Shown: one piece after another, positions 24,613-36,140 of the stretch
Position numbering within the stretch: position 1 is the stretch's first letter
How the letters are laid out: the number at the start of each line of letters is the position of its first letter
NCBI GenBank assembly: GCA_032622095.1
Contig: CP136062.1
Location: 17,299,739 to 17,363,738, forward strand
DNA length: 64,000 bases
Direction of reading: 5' to 3'
DNA from: Siphonodentalium dalli
Taxonomy: Eukaryota; Mollusca; Scaphopoda; Gadilida; Siphonodentaliidae
Position numbers and translations under genes: made by a program
The notes under the pieces: model-generated
Told to the model about the DNA's origin: nothing
Database searches by the model: none
What the model saw: only the letters and a program-made list of their open reading frames with translations

Positions 24613-24892
24613 TTGTTCATGGTGGTTAGCGTTCCACTTATCTGTTCTAGTTGGTAAAGCATACTCGTCAAGTTTGCAGATCCATTTTATTCCAGGTGTA
24701 GGGTCTGTCTTCCTGGTTGAGTGTTTGTTTAGCACGTCGTAAATCTCTTCTGGCATCTTGGCACAGGGTAGGCATACCCAGCCTTTGCACTGCATTCTTT
24801 TGCTTTCTTCTGAAAATTTCTTTTCGCAGTATAAGCATTCCCATGTCTCTTTATTTTTCCTCTGGTTTGTTTTCCTACCAGTTTTTAGCTCA
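24607..24892 (-). pseudogene. PHD-type zinc finger fragment, probably from a retroelement ORF
   Basis: About 90 codons on the minus strand read ECLYC...RMQCKGWVCLPCAK...GIKWICKLDE, giving C-x2-C-x12-C-x4-C-x2-C and then W-x-C. This suits the first half and closing part of a PHD or related cross-brace finger. No histidine-containing centre is complete, so it is a fragment. It lies exactly between the 3' end of one family A element and the 5' end of the next, which supplies its stop codon and its upstream frame. PHD fingers occur in ORF1 of some CR1-type LINEs, so a retroelement origin is plausible but inferred. An ordinary host gene exon is the alternative. Confidence 0.4.
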
Positions 24893-26929
24893 ACTTTACT
24901 TTGTAAAGTGTGAGCTATTGCCATGGCTTTGTCATCCGTCGTGCGTGTGTACATGTGTACGTAAGGCGTCAACAATGCAGGCTACAGGTCGTACCTTTGG
25001 TCGGATCATTATGAAATTTGTCATAGCTGTTGACATCAACATTTAGACCAGAATGATTAATTTTGGGGTCATTCGAAAAAAAAACATGGCCACCAGTGGC
25101 CATATTGGATTTCAAAATTCAATCCATTAGCACGGGCTACAGGTCGTACTTTTAGTCTGATCATCATAAAATATGTCAAGGATTTTAATATTGACATGTA
25201 GATGGGAACGAGTCATTTTAGGGTCATTCGGCCAAAAAACATGGCCACCAGCAGCCACATATTGGATTTTACTCTTTGTATGACTAAAAGCACGGGCTAC
25301 AGGTCGTACCTTTATTCTGATCATCATAAAATTTGTCATGGCTGTTGAAATTGGAATGTAGATGGGAACGAGTCATTTTGGGGTAATTTGGACAAAAAAC
25401 ATGGCCGCCAGTGGCCATATTGGATTTAAAAAATTTAATCCATTAGCACGGGCCACAGGTCGTACTGTTCATTTGATCATCATGAAATTTGTCATGGATG
25501 ATAATATTGACATGTAGATGGGAACGAGTAATTTTAGTGTCATTCGGCCCAAAAAACATGGCCGCCAGCAGCCATCTTGGATTTTACTCTTTGTATGACT
25601 AAATCCTTTAGCACGGGCTACAGGTCATACCTTTAGTCTGATCATCATAAAATTTGTCATGGCTGTTGAAATTGGTATGTAGATGGGAACGAGTCATTTT
25701 GGGGTAATTTGGACAAAAAACATGGCCGCCAGTGGCCATATTGGATTTCAAAATTTAATCCATTAGCACGGGCCACAGGTCGTACTGTTCATTTGATCAT
25801 CATGAAATTTGTCATGGATGATAATATTGACATGTAGATGGGAACGAGTAATTTTAGTGTCATTCGGCCCAAAAAACATGGCCGCCAGCAGCCATCTTGG
25901 ATTTTACTCTTTGTATGACTAAATTCTTTAGCACGGGCTACAGGTCGTACCTTTAGTCTGATCATCATAAAATTTGTCATGGTTGTTGAAATTGGAATGT
26001 AGATGGGAACGAGTCATTTTGGGGTCATTCGGACAAAAAACATGGCCGCCAACGGCCATCTTGGATTTAAAAAGTTAATCCATTAGCACGGGCCACAGGT
26101 CGTACTGTTCGTCTGATCATCTTGAAATTTGTCATGAATGATTATATTGACATGTAGATGGGAACAAGTAAGATTGGGGTCATTCGACCCAAAAACATGG
26201 CCACCAGCAGCCATCTTGGACTTTACTCTTTGTATGACTAAATTATTTAGCACGGGCTACAGGTCGTACTTTTGGTCTCATCACCATACAAAATTTGTTA
26301 GGAATGTTAATAATGACATGTAGATGGGAGCAAGTCATTTTGGGGTCATTCGGCCAAAAAACATGGCCGCCAGCAGCCATCTTGGATTTTACTCTTTGTA
26401 TGACTAAATCCTTTAGCACGGGCTACAGGTCGTACCTTTAGTCTGATCATCATAAAATTTGTCATGGCTGTTGAAATTGGAATGTAGATGGGAATGAGTC
26501 ATTTTGGGGTCATTCGGACAAAAAACATGGCCACCAGCGGCCATCTTGGATTTCAAAATTTAATCCATTAGCACGGGCCACAGGTCGTACTGTTCGTCTG
26601 ATCATCATGAAATTTGTCATGGATGATTATATTGACATGTAGATGGGAACGAGTAACTTTGGGGTCATTCGTCCCAAAAAACATGGCCGCCAGCAGCCAT
26701 CTTGGATTTTACTCTTTGTATGACTAATTTCTTTAGCACGGGCTACAGGTCGTACTTTTGGTCTCATCATCATAAAATTTGTTACGAATGTTAATAATGA
26801 CATGTAGATGGGAATGAGTCATTTTGGGGTCATTCGGCCAAAAAACATGGTCGCCAGCAGCCATTTTGGATTTTACTCTTTGTATGACTAAATCCTTTAG
26901 CACGGGCTACATGTCCTACTTTTAGTCTG

Positions 26930-27106
26930 TGTTGAATGCAGTTAGTTTAATTTATTCTAAAACCCACCAAGTATACATTCTGAAACATAAAATACAAGTT
27001 AACAATCTGGTCTATCTTCTTTTTTGTGAAGAAAAAGACAAAAATAAAAATAAAAATGTTTGGCTGCATTTACAATACGATATAACAGATATGTTTATTT
27101 CACTCA
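26930..27106 (-). mobile_element. probable 3' LTR of the copia element
   Basis: Read on the minus strand, a purine tract (GAGAGGAGGAGTAGA, 27107-27121) is followed by TGAGTG at 27106. The segment ends ...TTCAACA at 26930, exactly where family A monomer sequence stops. TG...CA borders, an adjacent polypurine tract and a length of 177 bp suit a short LTR. A matching 5' LTR is absent. Confidence 0.55.
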
Positions 27107-27120
27107 TCTACTCCTCCTCT

Positions 27121-29536
27121 CTATAGACATTTTAGCAGACAACTTCCTGACGCTCCTCTCTTCGTCAAAACATTTGCCATCTCTCTCTTACTCTCGACCC
27201 ATTCTACTTTCGTAATTATCTTTCTCGCCATCATCTCTCTCAGTGAACTTATCTCTCTTCTCAGCCTCTTCTCAGTTTCATTCTTTGTGGAAAACAACGA
27301 AGAATACAAGTCCTTATTATCAATTATACATGTAATTTTAATGGTTTTGTTTGATGAATTATATAATAATTCAGATATGAGAGTACTCACAACAACACCA
27401 CAATCTACAGCCTCAACCATCGACAATGTCTCCGCAGCAATAGTACTCCTGACTAGCATCCTAATTCTTTTAGATTCCCAAGCCAAAGGACTTATTTTAC
27501 CATCCTTACTAGCCAAAAAAATAATATAACCACCCTGACTGCCACCGTCCACGAGGTTACCGAAAGATGCGTCACTGTAAACGACGAGTTCTGGATCACT
27601 CCCATGATTGTCAAATCGAATTTTCACATCCTCTGACAGAACTCTTCTACTAATTTTGTTCACAGCTTTAAGTTCACCGACTGTGCTGTTCTTCAACCTG
27701 GAAGCTACTTCACTAACATCGTAGGATATGTCTGGTCTTGTTTGGTTTGCTATCCATAGCAGTTGTCCGAGTTTTGATCTTAGTAGTGATCTTTCTTCCT
27801 CTGATAATTGGGAAGCATTTTCCCTGTTCTTATCGATCTTTACCATCTTGAGACTGGATGAATACTCTGTTTGACTTAGGGTTATGACATCTCTATCCTG
27901 TAATAAATCCAATCCCAAAACTTGAAACACTTGGTTTGTTCCTTTCCAATTTTGAACTTTTTTCGTAGATCAGCAATCACCTGTCTTTCAAATGCTTCAT
28001 TTCTAGCCCACAGGAAATCATCGACATGGACAGCTAAAACTCCAGCTAGCCCCTTGTCTGTATGCCAGTAGAAAACCGCAGGATCAACAGAAGACATCTT
28101 CGCTCCACTTGAAAGTAATGTTTTCCTGACCATTTCATACCACCTAAGAGATGCATCAGCTAAGCCGTATACGCATTTCTTCAACAGCCAAACAACATTC
28201 TTCTTTATGGCTTCTCTTGGTGGTCTGATGAAATCTTGTGTTTGAATATCGCTTCCCTGTAAAAATGCAGTTTTCACGTCAAGGCAGTTTATCTTCCATC
28301 CCATGTGGTTGATGATTGACAAGATAGCTCTCAGGGACTGCTTATCACATGTTGGTGAATCTTTCCTAATTTAGTTTAGTTCATCCTCTTCAAAACCTCG
28401 AGCCACTAACCTTGCGTTTCTTCTAACGCCACATCCATTGTCTTTTACTGTGCAGACCCATCTAGTTGTCACACATTTCTCTCCGCAATCTTCCATTTCT
28501 ACATACACGTTCTCTTTCTTCCAATTATCAAGCTCGTCTTTCTTTGCATCAGTGAAATCAATTTCAGCCATCAGTATGCACTCCTCTTCTTCTTCTCTTG
28601 ACTCCGTCGTAACATCTAAAAGAGTTAAGTTTTCTACCTCACTTAGGTCAATGGAAATGCATTTTCCTTTCTTGCAATCTGGCTTTTCGAATTCCACATT
28701 GTACCAGCTTCTTGTTCCAGTCGACGCCTTCCCAGCTCTACCAAGAATCTTCACTATTTGATTGTCACTTTCACTTTCAAAACTGAATTCAACACGTTGA
28801 TCCTTTCTCAGCTTATATGACTGGACAGAAGTTGCAGTACTGGCCTTTCCTTGATCATCATCTGATACCTCACTGCTTTCGCTAGTTGATTCATCATGCT
28901 GGTCACTGTGTCACCACTAGAATCCTGAATATCATCACTATTCCCATCATCAGTTTCATTGTCTGTTGCATCACGAGTAATAACAGTCTCTGAGTCATCA
29001 TCAGAATCCCATGAGTCATTGTCCATCGCAGCAGTGGCTTTACCATGTTTTACACTGGATTTCTGAACTGATGAATTGTTAATATTTGGTGATCAATCTA
29101 CACTAGAATCATTACTTTGAGAAGTCTTGTCCAACTGCTCGTCATTGCTCACTGGCATCTCTTTCATCAGGCGACTCTCGTGGACTCTGACATAACTACC
29201 CCCATATCTAACGAAAACTACAACGCCGTCTTTACCAATTACCCAACCAGGGCCTTTCCACTGGTTGACCCTTTGAAAAAATACCTTATCCCCTGTTACA
29301 TAACTATCTCCTGAGGGTCTGACCTGCTTCCTAATAGCTCTCCTTACTTTTTCAGATGACTCTGCAGAAATGAATGCTTTACGGCCCTCATAAATGCCTA
29401 CTAGATGTTTAGCCATTGTTTCACTAACCGTACGACCCTCAAGAGCTGGCGGTCTATTGACGATGGTAAGTTGGGGTTTCTGCCAAAAACTATCTGAAAT
29501 GGACTAAAACCATGAACAAATGGACTAAAACCATGA
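27121..29536 (-). pseudogene. Ty1/copia-type pol polyprotein, 5'-truncated and frameshifted
   Basis: The order on the minus strand is: the end of the integrase region (GRNPN, then a KGPGWVIGKDGVVVFVRYGG module), an acidic serine-rich linker, then the reverse transcriptase (KARLVARGFEE-like start; LDVKTAFLQG; VYGLADASLRWY; VHVDDFLWA) and RNase H (YSDASFGN; STIAAETLS; WVESKREMANVLTK). These are Ty1/copia signatures. Gag, protease, the integrase core and the 5' LTR are missing. In-frame stops lie at 29093 and 28371; frameshifts lie near 29465, 28912 and 27930. The pol stop at 27121 is followed directly by the polypurine tract and LTR. The element interrupts a family A array and is not functional. 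Confidence 0.85.
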
Positions 29537-30688
29537 AACATGTAGATGGGAACGAGTAATTTTGGGGTCATTCGGCCAAAAAACTAAATTCTTTAGCACA
29601 GGCTGCAGGTCGTACCTTTAGTCTGATCATCATAAAATTTGTCATGGATGTTAACAATGACATGTAGATGGGATCGAGTAATTTTGGGGTCATTCGGTCA
29701 AAAAACATGTCGCCAGCAGCCATCTTGGATTTTACTCTTTGTATGACTAAATCCTTTAGCACGGGCTACAGGTTGTACCTTTAGTCTGATCATCATGAAA
29801 TTTGTCATGAATGTTAATAATGACATGCAGATGGGAGCAAGTCATTTTGGGGTCATTTGGCCGAAAAACATGGCCGCCAGCAGCCATCTTGGATTTTACT
29901 CTTTGTATGACTAAATTATTTAGCACGGGCTACAGGTCGTACCTTTAGTCTGATCATCATAAAATTTGTCATGGCTGTTGAAATTGGAATGTAAATGGGA
30001 ACGAGTCATTTTGGGGTCATTCGGACAAAAACATGGCCGCCCCGCGGCCATCTTGGATTTCAAAATTTAATCCATTAGCATGGGCCACAGGTCGTACAGT
30101 TCGTCTGATCATCATGAAATTTGTCATGGATGTTAATATTGACAAGTAGATAGGAACGAGTAATGTTGGGGTCATTTGGCCAAAAAACATGGCCGCCAGT
30201 AGCCATCTTGGATTTTACTCTTTGTACGACTAAATTCTTTACCATGGGCTACAGGTCGTACCTTTAGTCTGATCGTCATAAAATTTGTCATTGATGTTAA
30301 CGATGACATGTAGATGGGAACGACTCATTTTGGGGTCATTTGGCCGAAAACATGGCCACCAGCAGCCATCTTGGATTTTACTCTTTGTATGACTAAATTC
30401 TTTAGCACGGGCTACATGTCATACCTTTAGTCTGATCATCATAAAATTTGTCATGAATGTTAATAATGACATGTAGATGGGAACGACTCATTTTGGGGTC
30501 ATTCGGCTGAAAACATAGCCGCCAGCAGCCATCTTGGATTTTACTTTTCTCTTCATGTCTATAAACTAGTATTAGACATTCAACTTTCCACATTCCTAAT
30601 CGCTCCATTGACTGTAATACATTAAATTATTCCCTTTCCAAGTTGAGCTACAGTGTCATTGATACTTTCATTGTTAGTGCCGCCGCCA

Positions 30689-30860
30689 TGTTTCGGCAGT
30701 GAGATAAATACTCACAGATCCAAAATTCCTATATTTGTAGTTTGTTTTCGGCAGTGAGACAATACCCACAGATCCGAAAGTTAGTTTCTATTTTGCAGCT
30801 ACTATTAGTTACTAAATTGTTTTCGGCAGTGAGTCAATACTCACAGATCCGAAGTTTTGC
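30689..30860. repeat. three spaced copies of a ~35-bp motif
   Basis: TTTCGGCAGTGAG followed by (A)TACTCACAGATCC recurs near 30689, 30745 and 30820. GTGAG and CTCAC inside each copy make it dyad-like. It lies just beyond the stop of the SGNH ORF, so it could be its 3' untranslated part. Confidence 0.65.
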
Positions 30861-30863
30861 AGT

Positions 30864-31896
30864 TTAGTATTCTGGAAACATGCAACGTAGAAGTCTTTTC
30901 ATCCATGCTGCTGCCAATAAGTTGCTTGGATGCACTCCATCTTTATATAAGGAAAAATTTAATGAATAGTGTGCTTGTTCACTGATCCTTTTTCTGACTC
31001 TTTGAAGATCAAATTCAAATTGAGGTGTCGGTTTTGGGTTGTATTCCCTTATCAATTTGTTGTCGTACCTTTAGTCTGATCGTCATTAAATTTGTCATGG
31101 ATGTTAACGATGACATGTAGATGGGAATGAGTCATTTTGGGCTCATTCGGCCAAAAAAAAGGGCCGCCAGCAGCCATCTTTGATTTTACTCTTTGTATGA
31201 CTAAATCCTTTAGCACGGGCTACAGGTCGTACCTTTAGTCTCATCGTCATAAAATTTGTCATGGATGTTAACGATGACATGTAGATGGGAACGACTCATT
31301 TTGAGGTCATTCGGCCAAAAACATGGCCACCATCAGCCATCTTGGATTTTACTCTTTGTATGACTAAATCCTTTAGCAATTTGTTGATATTCTTGATTCT
31401 GTCAGTGGTTTTCCTAGTCTCAAGTTTGAAAATATTTCGGTTTTCGTGACTTCTGCTTTCATTCAAGCTGATTGGTGGAATTTCAAGGATGATGATTGTG
31501 ACGTTAGGATAGTTCCTCTTAATAAATCTATCAAGTTGCTTGAAAGATGATGTCAGGTTGTCATAGGCATTCCTGTCTGATTTGTGGCGAAGGTATATAA
31601 AGCTTTATTGTTATATCGCAGGTCCCTGTCCATAGGAACAGTTCAATCTGTTTGCCTCTGTTCTCTCTGGCATTCACAATTTTTGGAATTTTTTCATAAA
31701 GTTTTCCAAAGATTTCTCTGGTTGTTTTTCCCGGGAATATCAGCCATGTAATGTTTATTCCAGCACTAATTGTGTTTGCTTCATCTTTCAAATACTTTCC
31801 TTTGCTATCTGATGCCACTATTAATACTTTGTCGTCATCCTCGTGGTGATTTCCGAAATCTTTTTCTAGAAATGTTTTCAGTTTTGTAACACTCAT
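30864..31896 (-). pseudogene. SGNH/GDSL hydrolase-like ORF, frameshifted and split by a repeat insertion
   Basis: The first part (31896-31561) has KVLIVASDSKGKYL, placing the nucleophile serine in an SDS motif, and later LWTGTCDIT, matching the third SGNH block. A frameshift near 31595 shifts the frame, which then stays open through RNYPNVTIIILEIPPISL to about 31387. After an inserted family A dimer the frame resumes at 31055 and includes YKDGVHPSNLLAAAWMKRLL, with the Asp and His of the fifth block, ending at 30864. All recognisable catalytic motifs survive. SGNH esterase domains occur in ORF1 of some LINEs, so this may be of retroelement origin. It sits among family A elements. The SGNH call is from motifs only. 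Confidence 0.55.
31063..31376 (+). mobile_element. two-monomer family A insertion flanked by a 10-bp duplication
   Basis: Two family A monomers, without hairpin ends, lie between exact copies of CAATTTGTTG (31053-31062 and 31377-31386). Removing 324 bp restores an uninterrupted SGNH reading frame. The insert starts TCGTACC and ends CTTTAG, so it is two monomers less about 14 bp. Confidence 0.75.
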
Positions 31897-32439
31897 TTAC
31901 CCTTATTTTCATTAAATTAACATTATAATTTTGATATGTAAGTCTGCGTAATTGCATAAAGTTAATGTTGGAACATAATAACACAAGATTTATGCTTTAT
32001 AAAGTCAGGATTAGGACGGATTTAGTGAAAAATTTCTCCTCCTAAAATTTCACCGCTGGTCGATGCCATGACACCAATGTCAAACCCTTTTACATCCCAA
32101 AAAACGAAATTGCACCAAAAAATAACAAATTTAGAAAATTCCATTCATTTCAAAATTTCAAAAAATCCTATTTTATTTTTTATTTTCAAACTCTCATATC
32201 ATTTTCTCTTTGTCAAACCAATGTCAAACCCTTTTACATCCAAAAAACGAAATTTCACAAAAAAATAACAAATTTAGAAAATTCGTATTTTTTACAACAT
32301 TTCTGATTTGGGACCAGTCTTTTGATGGCAATGGAGATTATATGTTGATTTAAACAATATTTATTTATGATGAACAACATTTAGATGATGGAAACATGAG
32401 TAGAATTAGAGTAGAGATTATATGTTTGTACTTATGGGA
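31897..32439. repeat. AT-rich stretch with a 144-bp-spaced duplication
   Basis: CAATGTCAAACCCTTTTACA at 32075 recurs at 32219, and the similarity runs through AAATAACAAATTTAGAAAATTC. No gene is seen. Confidence 0.75.
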
Positions 32440-32830
32440 GGCTGAAGTGCAATTCAATTGAGCTGAAGCGCAATCCAGCTTGATTTATATCAGTTGAAGT
32501 GCAATTATTGTTACAAGCTTACACCCCTGAATATATAGCTTATTCCATTAATTAACTGGGGGTTCCCATATATGGGAAAATAATTGCGTTGAAGCGCAAT
32601 TAATTTTCTATTGGATTTATTCATTAATTAACTGGGGGGTTTAGCCATTATATAAAATTAATTGCGCTGAAGCGCAATTAATTTTCAATTGAATTGTACT
32701 GAAGTGGAACTGAATTGAGCTGAAGCACATTAATGATTGCAAGCGCAATTGATTGCAATTGATTGTGCTGAAGCACAATTAATTGCACTGAATAATTGCG
32801 CTTCAGCACAATAATTAATAAATGTGAATT
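32440..32830. repeat. cluster of short hairpins AATTGCGC-TGAA-GCGCAATT
   Basis: The hairpin with TGAA loop is perfect near 32660. Variants include ATTGTGC-TGAA-GCACAAT near 32763 and AATTGCG-TTGAA-GCGCAATT near 32583; a reversed copy lies near 32797. A longer unit with TAATTAACTGGGGG precedes two of them (about 75 bp apart). Confidence 0.8.
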
Positions 32831-32879
32831 TGGCCTCACATATGTACTTAACGTTTTATTGGCAGCAATATTAATGGGT

Positions 32880-33410
32880 ATATATACACATACTAGCAGG
32901 TGACCCGACTTCGTCCGGGCTTTGAGTCTGGCAGTTTTCTCGGCCATAGCTAACAGACAAACAAACAGGCCGTTTTCGAGTCTATAACATACATATATAT
33001 CATTTGTGGGTACCCGTTTCAAGGTGAAGGTCACCTCAGTCAGAAAAACTGACCCGATGAAAATCTCCCCCATTCCTTAGGAACCCCTAAGTACAAACAC
33101 AGACATAAGAATCACTCTCATGTCTGGACACAAACACAACATGCTCATGTCTGGACACAGACACGCACTTTATCAACGACACTGTGGATACAAACTTTCT
33201 TTAACTATCACGCGATTAACCCATGAATTCCCATTGCGGTGGTGGGGGAGTGGAGAAGGAGTGCTCTCATTCTCTGAAGCGGTGCGATGACACTTCATCT
33301 GGAATTTTACCCTTAGATAGGAAGTTTGGGCTCAATCCGTCCACCAGTTTTCTCGGCCATAGCTAACAGACAAACAGAAGTCCCAAAATATATATTAGAT
33401 AGTAATTAAC
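32880..33410. repeat. two copies of a dispersed repeat tail
   Basis: CAGTTTTCTCGGCCATAGCT followed by AACAGACAAACA occurs at about 32932 and 33345. The first copy is preceded by GACCCGACTTCGTCCGGGC. The second ends in an AT-rich TATATATTAGATAG tail. It may be the 3' end of a retroposon; I do not recognise the family. An open frame on the minus strand (32678-33073) crosses repeats and is not a gene. Confidence 0.5.
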
Positions 33411-33643
33411 ACACATCAAGAAATTCAAATAATGACATGAATATATACAATTTACATGATAAAACATCAGAATATTTATTGATTAAAAACAAGTTAATTA
33501 AAACATGGAAGAATCAGTCAATACATTATTTATTTATTAAAATTAAAAACATGGTTTATGTTGGTCTTCTTTTCTTCCTCTTTCTTCTGTTGGTCTTCTT
33601 TAGTTCTTTGATTGGCCATTCTTGTAGGATGTGTTGACATCCT

Positions 33644-33870
33644 TCAGAAATTCTGTTGTTTTGATGGTACCATCTTATTAGGACTTCTATATAGCGCCTC
33701 AAGGTCTCTGTCCATTCTAGCATATTTTGTCTTGATGTCTGTCTCGAGGTCCCTCGCTGCCACCGCTACTTCTATGTGTGCAGATTCTTTTGGAGAACTT
33801 GAATGAGAGGGTAAAATGATCGACAATCTGCTCCCCTTCGTGTTAAGCCGTCTGTGCCAAGTTGTGAAGA
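33644..33870 (-). other. possible exon or transposon fragment, unrecognised
   Basis: After a pyrimidine-rich stretch and an AG near 33852, the minus strand is open for about 68 codons, with a charged segment (AARDLETDIKTKYARMDRDL) and a stop at 33644. Composition is coding-like, but I recognise no family, and the surroundings are repeats. Confidence 0.2.
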
Positions 33871-34260
33871 AGAAAAATTAAATTTGTTTGTACTTTTGTA
33901 GTTCAATTAAAATATTGTGAACCCTTACCAAAATTTTCTAACATGAATTTTTGTAATGTTTATAATATGCAAATTAGTGAGATCTTATGAGAAAAAGTCT
34001 CGCGAGAAAAAATCTCACAAGAAAAACTGTTTCAAGAATATGTAAATCTCATGAGAATCTCGCTAGAAAATTTTCTTGCGAGAAAAATATATATAATGAA
34101 TTTGCACACGAGAAAAATTTCTCAAATTTGTTCATGAGAATAAGAAAGAAGAAGAAATTTCATTAAAATTGTTTGTACCGTTGTAATTCAATTAAAAATT
34201 GGTGAAAAAGAAAAAATTTCATTAAATTTGTTTGTACCATAAAATGGGGTGATTTCGTAC
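33870..34260. repeat. AT-rich cluster with GAGAAAA words and three copies of a ~45-bp unit
   Basis: AAATTTGTTTGTAC followed by TTGTA and TTCAATTAAAA occurs near 33880, 34165 and 34222 (the last incomplete). Between them CTCGCGAGAAAAA-like words recur in both orientations. Confidence 0.6.
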
Positions 34261-34839
34261 AACGAGGTGATTTCGGACCGAATCTCTAAGGGTACAAACA
34301 TCTAAAGTTTTCTTATGAGACATAGCTTTTTAAATCCACTGGTGTTTACTTATCAATCAACCCTGCACTTGATGTTTGAGCTTGAATACATTCAAGATAT
34401 TATCAACTTTCTCACAGACAAATCACAGGTAAGAATATTAAATCAAATGATAAGATCAATATATGTAATATAAACTAGAGCTCAAAATATTAAATGCTTT
34501 ATTATAATAATAAGATAACATACAAAAGAAAAATATATATAAACATCCAAATATCGTACTGATAAAAATATTTTTAGGTGAGACGATTCGACCCAAACCA
34601 GCCCTGCCGAATCAGCCCTGCCGAACCAGCCCTGCCGAATTGACCCTGACCCCTGGGTGTTTCCCATTAATCACCACTTTCCGATCTAGTAGGATGGAGC
34701 TCATCCAACTGTGTAGCTGTCCTCTGATGCCGTAGTGTTGCAGTTTGTGGAGCAATTCATGGTGTGGCACTAACTGTATCAAACGCCTTTTAAAAATCCA
34801 AGATGGCAACATCAACTTGTTTGTCATTGTCAAATGACT

Positions 34840-36140
34840 GTAGTTTGTTGTAACATTGTCAAATGACTGTAGTATGTTGTGACATTATACAGTTGTTGCC
34901 CGATGTCGAGATTTGTCACCCGCTCGAGAACGGAATGTCTCCCGAGGAGCACAGCTCCGAGGGAGACATTCCGTTCTCGAGCGGGTGACAAATCTCGATG
35001 TCTCCCGAGAAGAAGGGCAACAACTGTTTTGTTATCCGAATATACCACAGAAAAAAATCTTTGCCATCCACACGCACGATGTTGCACGAGTGCTTTCTTT
35101 CCCGATTATGCATATTTTCAGTAACTACTTATCGTTCTGTTCCATAAACGATAGTCACGCCGTTAAGCGTTTGATAATCAGCGTTTATTTACGATCATTT
35201 TGGTGGTTAAATCGTCAATATCGGTCCATGCAATGTAAACCAATAAGCCATATAGGTATATTATCGCCTTCTGCAATGTGGAATATTCAATGTCGCCTTG
35301 CGCGCGGAATTTACTCGCGATGTCCATTTCATAACGGTCTTCCCCGAAAGCTATTGGGAAGTTGTCGATTTCATTAATGTACATTCATATGTGCCAGTGC
35401 TCCCAAGTACATGGCGATCCTCACACAAAATACTTCTATGATCACATTGCAGACATTGCGGAGAGGTCTGATATCATGGATAAACGTACAGTACCATTCA
35501 TTCGCGACAAACGTATGCATTACGTACGTTGTCTACCAGCAAACATTTATAACCAACCAACCTGAAGGGATCCACTCTTTCAATTTGGCACCATAATGTC
35601 GACATGAACATATTGAATCACCGAGATGTTTCGATGTAAAAAGTACACAATAACGCTTGTCCGATAAAAGTATCAACTTAAAAGTTCGAATATTAGTGTT
35701 CACTAAATATATGCAAATTAGCAAACACCACAACTGGTGTGTTTTGCGAATCCGTGGGGTATATAAGATCTATGATTTTTAGTACATCATAGTGATGTGA
35801 AATAGATGAGTTACTGCAGTGTGTGTTTGGAGATAATCTTGCATTATAACATCAGGCGGGCAACAAAAACAATGTCTCCCGGCTCAGCGGGCGACAGTGT
35901 GATTTGTCGCCCGGCACGTGGCAGGAAATGGGCCAATCAGAAGGGTGGAAAGTAGGGAGGAGGGTAACAATGTCAAATGTCTGTAGTATGTTGTGACATT
36001 GTCAAATGACTGTAGTATGTTGTGACATTGTCGAATGACTGTAGTATGTTGTGACATTGTCAAATGACTGTAGTATGTTGTGACATGACATTGTCAAATG
36101 ACTGTAGTATGTCATGCCATTGTCAAATGACTGTGGTATG
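34840..36140. repeat. 29-bp minisatellite, two blocks around an insertion
   Basis: The unit ATTGTCAAATGACTGTAGTA plus TGTTGTGAC repeats with a 29-bp period at about 34840-34889 and 35965-36140. The innermost unit is part of the LINE coding frame (LQSFDND), so the array seems to have grown from LINE coding DNA. The block 34890-35964 separates the two halves. Confidence 0.8.
34890..35025. mobile_element. compact palindrome, probable end of a ~1.1-kb inserted element
   Basis: Arms 34906-34950 and 34954-34998 are 45 bp with two mismatches around a 3-nt loop. Outer arms CAGTTGTTGCCC and GGGCAACAACTG are perfect. A related, weaker palindrome with GGGCAACAA and TGTCTCCCGG lies near 35858-35920, at the other side of the inserted segment. 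Together they suggest a foldback element placed in the 29-bp array. Exact ends and target duplication are unclear. Confidence 0.6.

Larger units (their letters stand above)
24894..30672 (+). mobile_element. family A element, copy 3, interrupted by a copia retroelement
   Basis: The 5' hairpin begins at 24897 (AGCTCAACTTTACTTTGTAAAG). Monomers run to 26929 and resume at about 29538. The 3' end (AAGTTGAGCTACAGTGTCATTGATACT, then TTCATT) is at about 30640-30672. Monomers alternate CAAAATTTAATCC-type and ACTCTTTGTATGACTAAATC-type spacers, as in copy 1. The interruption is the truncated copia element. Confidence 0.6.

Noticed and set aside
31053-31386. Intron inside the SGNH ORF
   Set aside because: The insert is recognisable family A sequence flanked by a 10-bp duplication, with no GT-AG borders on the coding strand that restore the frame.
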